Origin: Rhodospirillaceae bacterium
GTDB taxonomy: Bacteria; Pseudomonadota; Alphaproteobacteria; Rickettsiales; UBA3002
Assembly: GCA_947458525.1 (NCBI GenBank)
Contig: CANHAG010000058.1
Coordinates: forward strand, 1 to 7,117
Direction of reading: 5' to 3'
DNA length: 7,117 bases
Shown here piece by piece: positions 1 through 5,910 of this stretch. Position numbers and translations under genes: made by a program. The notes below the pieces were generated by a model that had not been told where the DNA came from, did not search any database, and saw nothing but the letters and a program-made list of their open reading frames with translations. Each line of letters begins with the position of its first letter. Within the stretch, counting starts at the first letter, position 1.

Positions 1-2
1 CG

Positions 3-188
3 GAATATGGGTTCCCAAGCGTGGATGGCTGCGCCAATGAGCCCAATGTATTTATTGATGCCTCCTCCAGCGCCAGCGCTTATCCGCGTTTTTCACGCGG
101 GCGGGTAGATTTCATGGCGCAGCGTCAGGCCATTGCGGCCACTGAATCGGTCTGGAATAATTCCACCATGGTGACGCATAAATTCTGA
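3..188 (+). CDS. GTA gp15-like tail protein, fragment upstream of in-frame stop (5' end outside window)
   Basis: The open frame enters from the left edge and gives 61 residues before a TGA at 186-188. The start, EYGFPSVDGCANEPNVFID, followed by RFSRGRVDFMAQRQA, matches the end of the glycosidase-like TIM-barrel domain of GTA gp15 and related siphophage tail proteins. The family pattern there is TE-x-G-C-P-A-V-D, then NQPNVF, then FSxGxRDDFxQR. The family protein is a large baseplate or tail-tip hub that contacts the host surface during DNA delivery. The same frame resumes directly after the TGA with the next conserved family motif, so this fragment and the downstream one were a single gene. 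The TGA lies within the conserved part of the protein and is not a natural end. The family assignment comes from recognised motifs. Whether this piece is translated into anything useful is unknown. Confidence 0.75.
   Translation, partial: EYGFPSVDGCANEPNVFIDASSSASAYPRFSRGRVDFMAQRQAIAATESVWNNSTMVTHKF
186..188 (+). other. In-frame TGA interrupting the gp15-like gene
   Basis: The frame reads ...MVTHKF, TGA, WTWDARPYP.... Residues on both sides fit the gp15 family in the same frame, so this is a nonsense codon rather than a frameshift. In relatives the position just before WTWDARP is usually a small or hydrophobic residue. A single base change could have produced TGA, for example from TTA, TCA, GGA or CGA. 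TGA also ends several other genes here (cheZ, iscX, tsaE, the lysis genes), so a changed genetic code is unlikely. Confidence 0.75.
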
Positions 189-227
189 TGGACATGGGAT
201 GCGCGGCCTTATCCCTACTGGCCGGAT

Positions 228-1928
228 TTGCTTTCCGTCTGGTCTGATGGGCGTAACTGGGTGACCGGACATTGGGTGCAGGGAAAACTTGGCGGATCGC
301 AAGTGGCGGCCGTGGTGGAATCAATTTTCACCACGCTTGGCTTACCGGATACTGCGATCAACAGCAGCGCGCTGCAGGCAAGCCTTGATGGATTTGTGAT
401 TGAGCGCCGCAGTACCGCGCGCGCGATATTAGAGCAACTGACCCGCGCCTATCAGTTCGTGTTCAAGGAATCTGGTGGGGTGATTTATCTGATGCCGCGT
501 TCGCAGCAGGCAAGCCTCACGATCGACCGCGCGGAACTGGTGCCAGAGAAAGAAGATGAATCACCTTTGAAGATGATTCGTGAAGAGGTTTCTGCGCTGC
601 CGCAGCGGGTGGAGGTGCAGTATCTGCAGCGGTTACAGCGCTATGCGACCAGCGTGCAATCGGCCAGCCGGGAAAACGAGGTAGGGACGGAGGAGGTGAC
701 GACCATCGCCCTCTCGCTTGTGCTTTCAGATGCGCATGCCAGAGCCATTGCGGATTATCAGCTGGCCTCCCGCTGGCGCAGCCGGACAGAGTTCGAGTTT
801 GTGCTGCCGATTCGTTATGCCGCGCTGGAAGTGGGGGATATTATTACCCTCGCGGATGGCGCATTCAGTTACCGCTTGCGCCTGACCCGTATTCAACTGG
901 GAAGGCCGGGGATGCTTCGCATTCGTGCGATGGAGGATGAAGCCGTCAGTTACGAAGCAAACCCCGACCGCCGCGGTTCAGACGATGGGCTGAATTTTCG
1001 CCCCGTACCTACGACACGGCTGGAAACTATGGAGTTACCAGCTTTTCCGCAGGATGATATCGATGATATTACTGTGCGTTTTGCCGGCACCGGACTGGGT
1101 GAGGGATGGGAAGGTACAAGTATTTTACGCATGAATGGACTGGCGGGCGAGCCGGAAATTCTCGCCGCGCTCGATCAGCAGGCACGCATGGGGGTGACGC
1201 TTGGCGCCCTGCCTGAGGGCCAGACACAGCGGTTTGACCGCGCAACAGTGCTGGAAGTGCTCATGCTTGGGGATGCCTCGCTGAGCAGCGCGACTGAAGC
1301 CGATGTGCTTGCCGGTGCCAATGTGGCGCTGGTCGGGCAGGAGGTGATTCAATTCACCACCGCCACGTCATTAGGGGAAGGAAAATTTCGACTGGAAGGG
1401 TTACTGCGTGGGCGCAGTGGCACCGAATATGCGGTATCTGGCCATGTGGCAGGCGAGCGGTTTGTCATGCTTGATGAGCGGCTTAGAACCCTCGTGATTC
1501 CCCCCAGCAGCAGAGGCCTTACCTGGGCACTCAAGCCCGTGACCTATGGCCAGTCTGACAGTGCGGTAGAAGCGACGAATTATACTGTAACTGCGCGGGC
1601 GCTCATGCCGCTTGCGCCGGTGCATCTGACAGCACAGAGGGATGCAAGCGGAAATGCCAGCCTGCGCTGGATACGCCGCGCGCGCCATGGGGGTGACTGG
1701 CGCAGTGAGGTAGATATTCCGCTGATGGAATCCGCTGAGCTTTATGACGTGGAAATCATCAAAGCAGGGCTGGTGGTGCGCAGCTGGCGGGTGAGTACGC
1801 CAGAGCAGCTTTACACCGCCGCCCAGCAGGTGGCAGATCTGGGTGCCGTTTCTGCCGCTATCTGCTTCCGGGTGTATCAGATTTCCGGCCTCGTCGGCCG
1901 CGGGCAGGTGGCAGAAGCGGTGGTGTAA
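228..1928 (+). CDS. GTA gp15-like tail-tip/baseplate protein, C-terminal part of split gene
   Basis: This is the downstream and larger part of the gene. Homology really begins at 189 with WTWDARPYP, immediately after the TGA. The TTG at 228 is only the first formal start in frame, has no ribosome binding site, and lies inside a conserved stretch (VWSDGRNWVTGHW, residues 4-16). Residues about 1-260 resemble the phage tail protein domain that follows the TIM barrel in gp15. The C-terminal part carries family hallmarks: LVGQEVIQF, then LLRGRSGTEY at about 392-401, a GHVAGERFVMLD-type segment, and the RRARHGGDW segment ending at residue 491. It ends with an RVYQISGLVGRGQ segment, typical of the family C-terminus, so the 3' end is intact. 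The role would be the tail-tip hub linking tail tube and receptor-binding parts. The coding frame shows no other damage, suggesting that the stop is recent, erroneous or read through. Family confidence is high; a functional product is doubtful. Confidence 0.8.
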   Translation: MLSVWSDGRNWVTGHWVQGKLGGSQVAAVVESIFTTLGLPDTAINSSALQASLDGFVIERRSTARAILEQLTRAYQFVFKESGGVIYLMPRSQQASLTIDRAELVPEKEDESPLKMIREEVSALPQRVEVQYLQRLQRYATSVQSASRENEVGTEEVTTIALSLVLSDAHARAIADYQLASRWRSRTEFEFVLPIRYAALEVGDIITLADGAFSYRLRLTRIQLGRPGMLRIRAMEDEAVSYEANPDRRGSDDGLNFRPVPTTRLETMELPAFPQDDIDDITVRFAGTGLGEGWEGTSILRMNGLAGEPEILAALDQQARMGVTLGALPEGQTQRFDRATVLEVLMLGDASLSSATEADVLAGANVALVGQEVIQFTTATSLGEGKFRLEGLLRGRSGTEYAVSGHVAGERFVMLDERLRTLVIPPSSRGLTWALKPVTYGQSDSAVEATNYTVTARALMPLAPVHLTAQRDASGNASLRWIRRARHGGDWRSEVDIPLMESAELYDVEIIKAGLVVRSWRVSTPEQLYTAAQQVADLGAVSAAICFRVYQISGLVGRGQVAEAVV

Positions 1929-2504
1929 CTAAGGCTTGAGCAGCTTTGCTTTGGCCTGTTCAAATTCCGCAGTGCTTAAATGGCCTTCAGCACGCAGCTT
2001 GCCGAGCCGTTCAAGCTCGGCGACGAAATCCGGCTTCTGGGCAATGGATCCGGTTTGTGTCGCCGTGCGGTGTGCGGATTGCGCGCTTGTTGCCAGATCA
2101 TGCACCATCTGTCGTTTATAGCGATCCATCGCCTCCTGCACGGTACGCACGAAGGGGTGGATGGTGGATTTGAGCACCATGGAAATGGAGATGGAAGAAG
2201 CTCCATCCCAGAATCGCAGTGTGCCGAAAAAGATAGTGAAGCTGGAATCAATCGACTGGATGCGGTCGAGATTCATCTGCACCTGACGCAGGCCGAAAAA
2301 CATGCCGCGATTGAGTAACAGCAGGCGCTGACTGGTACAGACGCAAAGCCAGGTGGAGCCTCTCAGATAGCCCGAGGTGAGTGCTAGAATTTTTTCGTTC
2401 TCCGCCAGAATTTTCGGCAAATAGCGGATCTCTTTGCGCGTGTAGAAAATATAACGGTGGGGCAGGGCATGAATCTGCCGCCAGACCTCGTCAATGGTGG
2501 GCAT
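1929..2504 (-). CDS. Bacterial PH-domain protein with C-terminal SHOCT segment
   Basis: The gene encodes 191 residues from the ATG at 2504, chosen because AAGGAG at 2515-2510 sits five bases upstream. A GTG at 2510 overlaps that ribosome binding site and is less likely. Residues about 30-125 look like a bacterial pleckstrin-homology fold: a beta-rich run with the signature VCTSQRLLLLNRG, then an LDRIQSID segment and TLRFWDG. A polar linker follows, and residues about 160-191 form a SHOCT-type short helical pair with the pattern ELERLGKLRAEGHLSTAEFE. SHOCT segments usually sit at protein ends and are thought to mediate oligomerisation. There is no signal peptide or membrane helix, so a cytosolic or membrane-peripheral protein is likely. 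It points against all surrounding phage-type genes and its stop codon touches that of the gp15-like gene. It could be a moron-type cargo gene or an inserted host gene. Specific function is not known. Confidence 0.8.
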   Translation of the reverse strand: MPTIDEVWRQIHALPHRYIFYTRKEIRYLPKILAENEKILALTSGYLRGSTWLCVCTSQRLLLLNRGMFFGLRQVQMNLDRIQSIDSSFTIFFGTLRFWDGASSISISMVLKSTIHPFVRTVQEAMDRYKRQMVHDLATSAQSAHRTATQTGSIAQKPDFVAELERLGKLRAEGHLSTAEFEQAKAKLLKP

Positions 2505-2528
2505 GAGCACTCCTTAAATAACGCCGCT

Positions 2529-2556
2529 ATTTTATCACGAATTTCCCATAAACCAA
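2529..2556 (-). promoter_or_regulatory. Possible promoter of the PH-SHOCT gene
   Basis: On the minus strand, TAAAAT (2534-2529) matches a -10 box in five of six positions. TTGGTT (2556-2551) is a weak -35 box 16 bases upstream. Transcription would start about 15-20 bases before the ATG at 2504, leaving room for the AAGGAG ribosome binding site. It was judged by eye only. Being separate from the phage genes, the gene needs some promoter in this 69-base divergent gap. Confidence 0.35.
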
Positions 2557-2564
2557 ACGTAAAC

Positions 2565-2569
2565 GGAGG
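2565..2569 (+). promoter_or_regulatory. Ribosome binding site deciding the start of the DUF2793 fibre gene
   Basis: GGAGG lies four bases before the ATG at 2574. It fixes the start there rather than at the in-frame upstream codon at 2457, which would put 39 codons inside the divergent PH-SHOCT gene. Confidence 0.75.
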
Positions 2570-2573
2570 AATT

Positions 2574-3938
2574 ATGGCGACTACGCCACATTTAACCATC
2601 ACACTGCTCGAACAGGCACAGGCGCAAAAAGAAGTTACCGTCAACGAGGCGTTATTTCGGATTGATGCTGTGCTCAACAGCGGTGCGAATGATAAAGATC
2701 TTACCACTCCGCCCGCAAACCCTGCGGCTGGAGATGTCTATATCATTCCGGCAAGTGCTACAGGCGTCTGGGCGGGTAAAACCGGACAGGTCGCTTATTT
2801 TGATCAGGTCTGGCGATTTATTTTGCCCAATCCCGGGCTGATGCTCTGGGTCACTGATGAGGCGAAGCATTATATTTATAATGGCGGTGTCTGGAATGTG
2901 GTGAATACCAGTGGCGGAGGGATGAACCCAACGACGTATGACCCTGCCAATATCGCCCAGCAACTGGTGGGGGTGAGTGCGACACAGACACTCACGAACA
3001 AGACACTCACCAACTGCGATGCCACCACTCAGGCTCCGGCCAGCAACAGCACAAAAATTGCAACCACCGCCTATGTCGATGCGGCGGTCAGCGCGGGCGG
3101 CGGCGGTGGTGGAACTGCCTCGCGCGTATGCGAGGGGCGCCTGACCTTGACCTCGGGTGTGCCGGTAACCACCGCTGATGTGGTGGGTGCGACGAATCTG
3201 TTTTTCACTCCCTACCGAGGTAATAATATCTCGCTATGGAACGGAGTCTCGTGGCAGAATGTAACATTCAACGAAGTGGCCATGACACTTTCTGGCCTGA
3301 TTGCGAATCGCCCCTATGACGTGTTCGCGTTTATCAATGGCGGGGTGGTGAATCTGGAGCGTCTGGCATGGACCAGTGATACCGTGCGTGCCACGGCGCT
3401 GGCTCTACAAAACGGCGTACTGGTGCGCTCTGGTGATGCCACGCGGCGCTATCTCGGGACTTTTTATGCAACCGGCGTAACAACCACTGAAGATTCCGCC
3501 AGAAACCGCTATTTATGGAATTACCATCATCGCGTTAAACGCGCGATGACAGTTTTCGATGCCACGGCCTCATGGACATATTCAACGCTCGCATGGCGTC
3601 AGGCGAATGGCAGTACTTCAAATCAGATGAATTTTGTCATCGGTGTGTCTGAAGATGCAGTTTTTGCATCGCTGATGACTTCTTTCTCCAACAGCACGGC
3701 GACGGTTCGAACGGTATTCAATACAATACAGCTTGATGGAACCAATGGAGCAACCGTCTTTACGTTTGCTGGTTCAGGTCAAACAGGCACAAGTTTGTAT
3801 AACATCACCAATATCGGCGAAGGGATTGTTTCTGCGGGGAGGCATTTTCTTGCATGGCTTGAATATGGTGCAGGCGTTGACACGCAAACTTGGCACGGGG
3901 GCAATGCCCGAGGAATAATGGGAAGTTTATTTGCTTAG
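2574..3938 (+). CDS. DUF2793 phage tail fibre/spike protein
   Basis: The protein has 454 residues. Residues about 1-110 match DUF2793, an N-terminal domain common in alphaproteobacterial phage and GTA-type fibre or spike proteins. The visible pattern is TITLLEQAQAQKEVTVNEAL, then DLTTPPANPAAGD, GVWAGKTGQVAYFD and WRFILPNPG. Residues 139-147 hold TLTNKTLTN and 158-170 hold NSTKIATTAYVDA, both frequent in the collar or shaft part of tail fibres. Six glycines at 175-180 form a hinge. Residues 181-454 are a distal domain rich in Thr, Ser, Asn and aromatics, with an RYLGTFYATG and ARNRYLWNYHHRV region around 292-323 that is found in other phage fibres. The likely role is adsorption to the host surface, with the N-terminus docking on the particle and the C-terminus binding the receptor, probably as a trimer. 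The particle-docking role is inference. The 56-residue gene follows nine bases later. Confidence 0.85.
   Translation: MATTPHLTITLLEQAQAQKEVTVNEALFRIDAVLNSGANDKDLTTPPANPAAGDVYIIPASATGVWAGKTGQVAYFDQVWRFILPNPGLMLWVTDEAKHYIYNGGVWNVVNTSGGGMNPTTYDPANIAQQLVGVSATQTLTNKTLTNCDATTQAPASNSTKIATTAYVDAAVSAGGGGGGTASRVCEGRLTLTSGVPVTTADVVGATNLFFTPYRGNNISLWNGVSWQNVTFNEVAMTLSGLIANRPYDVFAFINGGVVNLERLAWTSDTVRATALALQNGVLVRSGDATRRYLGTFYATGVTTTEDSARNRYLWNYHHRVKRAMTVFDATASWTYSTLAWRQANGSTSNQMNFVIGVSEDAVFASLMTSFSNSTATVRTVFNTIQLDGTNGATVFTFAGSGQTGTSLYNITNIGEGIVSAGRHFLAWLEYGAGVDTQTWHGGNARGIMGSLFA
2986..3014 (+). repeat. Two tandem 14-base repeats coding TLTNKTLTN
   Basis: AGACACTCACGAAC at 2986-2999 and AGACACTCACCAAC at 3001-3014 differ at one base and are spaced by 15, so the reading frame is kept. 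They encode the TLTN-K-TLTN motif of phage fibre shafts. The repeat reflects protein structure and is not a mobile or regulatory element. Confidence 0.7.
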
Positions 3939-3947
3939 GAGATAATG

Positions 3948-4118
3948 ATGAAACTTTGGGAACTCGATGAACTAATTAAAACAGTCGCGCCGATTTACGG
4001 TGTGAATAGTAATGGCAAGATTGCATTTGCTGATGAAGCCACCGAAGCCCAGCGGCAAGCGGCTGAGGCGCTGATACAAGAATATCTGCCCCAGCTGGAA
4101 ACGTCGTTTCCGCTATGA
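3948..4118 (+). CDS. Small phage-type protein, 56 residues, unknown function
   Basis: The product is 56 residues from the ATG at 3948. AGGAG at 3937-3941 lies six bases before it; an adjacent in-frame ATG at 3945 would be only three bases away. The sequence starts MKLWELDELIKTVAPIYGV, continues NSNGKIAFADEATEAQRQAA and ends with an acidic amphipathic helix. The pattern of I-x-x-x-x-P-I-x-G-V, then G-x-I-x-F and A-T-x-x-Q-x-x-A-A is of a kind I associate with short phage genes placed next to tail-fibre genes. There is no membrane segment or signal peptide. It starts nine bases after the fibre stop and its own TGA overlaps the next ATG, so it is part of one transcript. A fibre-assembly helper would fit the position but nothing in the sequence proves that. 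It is well supported as a gene by spacing, ribosome binding site and overlap. Confidence 0.7.
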   Translation: MKLWELDELIKTVAPIYGVNSNGKIAFADEATEAQRQAAEALIQEYLPQLETSFPL

Positions 4119-4372
4119 GTATCCAGCCCTACGAAATCGAAGAAGTAGTGCGCGTAAGCGTGCATCAGACGCTGAAATATCTTGGCTTCACGGTCGATGA
4201 TCCGCATGCGCTGCAAGCCGATATGTTTTATTTGCGCAAAAAGCGCGAAGGCACAGATGAAGCGCTGCGCTGGGCGCGGCGCAGCGTGATTGCCACCCTG
4301 ATTGGTGCATCACTTTACGCGCTGTGGGACGGAATTGTGCATCTGATTCACCACGGAAAGGCTCCGTTATGA
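4115..4372 (+). CDS. One-helix membrane protein of the lysis cassette (DUF6127-like)
   Basis: The protein has 85 residues and its ATG overlaps the preceding stop (ATGA). Residues 1-55 are charged and probably helical. Residues about 57-78, starting SVIATLIGASLYALW, form one hydrophobic helix, with basic residues (RWARR) just before it that suggest a cytoplasmic N-terminus. The pattern VVRVSVHQTLKYLGFTVDDP, then QADMFYLRKKREGTDEA, resembles small alphaproteobacterial phage proteins grouped as DUF6127, recalled from memory and not searched. It lies between the fibre genes and the holin-like gene and overlaps both neighbours by four bases, so its translation is probably coupled to theirs. A role as holin partner, antiholin or accessory holin is plausible from position and topology, but no diagnostic motif is visible. 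Confidence 0.75.
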   Translation: MSIQPYEIEEVVRVSVHQTLKYLGFTVDDPHALQADMFYLRKKREGTDEALRWARRSVIATLIGASLYALWDGIVHLIHHGKAPL

Positions 4373-4845
4373 TTGCGCTTTTTTCTGCACTGCTCGGGTT
4401 TGCGAGCAGCATTCTGCCCGAATTTTTCAAACAGCATCAGGATGCACGCGACAAAGCGCATGAGCTGGCACTGCTTGACCGGCATTCGGCGATTGAATCC
4501 CAGCGTGCGGCGGTAGATCTGGATAAATCTATTCAAGCCGCGCTTGCCGTACAAAGTATTGCGGTGCAGGAAAGCTACCGTACGGACGTGGCGGCGAATA
4601 AAGCTAGCTGGGTAAGTGCCTATTCGGCAAGTGTGCGCCCGACGATTACCTATGCGTTTTTTCTGCTTTATGCGGCAGTTAAATCTGCGCAATTCTGGCT
4701 TCTCCTGCACCCAGAACTTCCCTGGCAGACCGCGAGCACACTGGCTTCTGCGCTGGCTGCAATCTGGACGGAAGAAGATATCGCCATATTCAGTGCCGTC
4801 ATCGCTTTCTGGTTTGGTGACCGGATGCTGCGGCGCAGATCATGA
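4369..4845 (+). CDS. Holin-like membrane protein (3TM-type)
   Basis: The protein has 158 residues from the ATG at 4369, which overlaps the previous stop. An in-frame start at 4324 lies inside the upstream gene and is rejected. Residues about 1-16 are hydrophobic. Residues 20-80 are charged and helical, probably coiled. A second hydrophobic helix runs about 92-113, right after the motif SASVRPTITYAF, and a third about 137-150 ends in DRMLRRRS. This layout and the W-x(6)-S-V-R-P motif before a helix resemble the 3TM-type holin family seen in GTAs and alphaproteobacterial prophages. A holin makes lesions in the inner membrane so that the endolysin can reach peptidoglycan. The endolysin gene overlaps its stop and lacks any export signal, which fits this role. 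Family placement is from pattern and context, with moderate certainty. Confidence 0.75.
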   Translation: MIALFSALLGFASSILPEFFKQHQDARDKAHELALLDRHSAIESQRAAVDLDKSIQAALAVQSIAVQESYRTDVAANKASWVSAYSASVRPTITYAFFLLYAAVKSAQFWLLLHPELPWQTASTLASALAAIWTEEDIAIFSAVIAFWFGDRMLRRRS

Positions 4846-5288
4846 AGACAAGCGCGCTCGGGCTTATCCTCATCCGGCGGCATGAGGGCTTGTCCCTTGT
4901 GCCTTACCGCTGCCCGGCAGGTGTGTGGACGATTGGTTATGGCCATGCCATGCGCCCGCAGGAGATTGCGAAATATTCACACGGGATGAGCGAGAGCGAA
5001 GCCGAGGCGCTATTATTACTGGACGTGGCATTGGCCGAGGCGGCGCTTCGCCGTCTGGTGATGGTGCCGCTGGCACAAGGGCAGGTGGATGCGCTGGTGT
5101 CGTTTATCTTTAATCTCGGTGCTGGAAGATTTCAGGCCAGCACACTGAGGATGAAGCTGAACCGTAAAGAATATGAATCTGCCGCCCGCGAATTTCCCAA
5201 ATGGGTGTGGGCGGGTGGGCGCAAGCTTCCCGGGCTCATCCGCCGCCGTCATGAGGAAATGCTGCTTTTCCTCAACCGTGCATTATAA
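4842..5288 (+). CDS. Phage endolysin, GH24 lysozyme (T4/P22 type)
   Basis: The protein has 148 residues and starts inside the stop of the holin-like gene (ATGA). It is a muramidase that cuts the MurNAc-GlcNAc bond of peptidoglycan. The active-site region reads RRHEGLSLVPYRCPAGVW then TIGYGHA: Glu15 is the catalytic acid, Thr30 is the third residue of the E-8-D-5-T triad, and position 24 is Cys in place of the usual Asp. The middle carries the GH24 pattern QVDALVSFIFNLGAG and STLRMKLN, and the C-terminus has the GLIRRRHEEMLLF helix, so the domain is complete. Length is normal for a single-domain phage lysozyme. There is no signal peptide or signal-anchor segment at the N-terminus, so release would depend on the upstream holin. 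It is the last gene of the plus-strand phage block. Confidence 0.92.
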   Translation: MKTSALGLILIRRHEGLSLVPYRCPAGVWTIGYGHAMRPQEIAKYSHGMSESEAEALLLLDVALAEAALRRLVMVPLAQGQVDALVSFIFNLGAGRFQASTLRMKLNRKEYESAAREFPKWVWAGGRKLPGLIRRRHEEMLLFLNRAL

Positions 5289-5362
5289 GAAACATATTCT
5301 CTGTGTATATGGTGCTGGGGATATTTTTTCATTACTGCGTGCAGGAAAACCAGACAGGAAAA

Positions 5363-5887
5363 TCAGGAATTCATCAGTTTATCAATTTCTTCCTGTGAGG
5401 CACCACCGCCTTTAAGCTGCGGCCCTTCCATCAGATGTTCATCCGGCCGCGCAGATGTTGAGAGACTGAGTGTGCCGGAATGAATCCCCTCGGGCAGTGT
5501 ACCGCCAAAAATCGAGACCAGACGCGCCACTCGGATTTCAATTTCCGCCAGCGTGCGCATCACTTTGCGAATGCGCTGGCCGGTAATATCCTGAAAACTG
5601 CAGGCCTCAAGAATCCCCAGCGAAATATCGCCTAATTCCTTTGTCACCCAGGGAATGTCAACCTTCATGGCAACGCGGCTCATTGCGTCGCATTTATCCA
5701 TGATTTTATTGGTGGCTTCTTCGGTGTGCTGCACCACTTCGTCAAGCTGCATCGCGGCGATGGCGAGATTCTTCTTCTGATCCTCCCCCGTTGGCGCATT
5801 AATGGCCAAAATTTCTTTCCTAGCCTGCACAATAAATTCAGCAAGCTTCTGTAGTTCTTTTGCGGCGCTTAGCGTAGCAGAATTCAT
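5363..5887 (-). CDS. cheZ: CheZ, phospho-CheY phosphatase
   Basis: The protein has 174 residues from the ATG at 5887, which follows a strong GGGAGGGG (5900-5893). A GTG at 5905 would place the ribosome binding site inside the gene. CheZ speeds hydrolysis of phospho-CheY and so ends the motor-switching signal. The catalytic stretch ACSFQDITGQRIRKVM at 95-110 holds Asp100 and Gln104, which correspond to the E. coli Asp143 and Gln147 pair; Gln104 would place the attacking water. The C-terminal tail SQEEIDKLMNS at 164-174 matches the CheY-binding helix, joined by a flexible Gly- and Pro-rich linker at about 128-163. The rest is long helices expected to form a dimeric four-helix bundle. It is shorter than E. 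coli CheZ (about 214 residues), mainly in the N-terminal part. It lies 23 bases after cheY on the same strand, so the enzyme and its substrate are probably co-transcribed. Confidence 0.9.
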   Translation of the reverse strand: MNSATLSAAKELQKLAEFIVQARKEILAINAPTGEDQKKNLAIAAMQLDEVVQHTEEATNKIMDKCDAMSRVAMKVDIPWVTKELGDISLGILEACSFQDITGQRIRKVMRTLAEIEIRVARLVSIFGGTLPEGIHSGTLSLSTSARPDEHLMEGPQLKGGGASQEEIDKLMNS

Positions 5888-5910
5888 AAATACCCCTCCC
5901 TTCACATGTT

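Noticed and set aside
186..188. TGA recoded as tryptophan throughout the genome
   Set aside because: TGA ends several other genes here, including four-base ATGA overlaps, so it works as a stop.
228..230. TTG as a true start of the gp15-like gene
   Set aside because: Conserved family residues continue upstream through WTWDARPYP to the TGA and beyond it, and no ribosome binding site precedes the TTG.
188..247. Short hydrophobic 19-residue frame starting at the ATG that overlaps the TGA
   Set aside because: It lies in another frame across conserved gp15 coding sequence and lacks a ribosome binding site.
1929..2510. Plus-strand open frames under the PH-SHOCT gene
   Set aside because: They show no domain, no ribosome binding site and lie opposite a gene with clear PH and SHOCT patterns.
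2457..2573. N-terminal extension of the fibre gene
   Set aside because: It would overlap the opposing PH-SHOCT gene and ignore the strong GGAGG before 2574, where the DUF2793 homology begins.
5289..5362. Terminator after the endolysin gene
   Set aside because: There is a six-T run, but the only nearby stem (CATAT/ATATG) is short and AT-rich and is not next to it.
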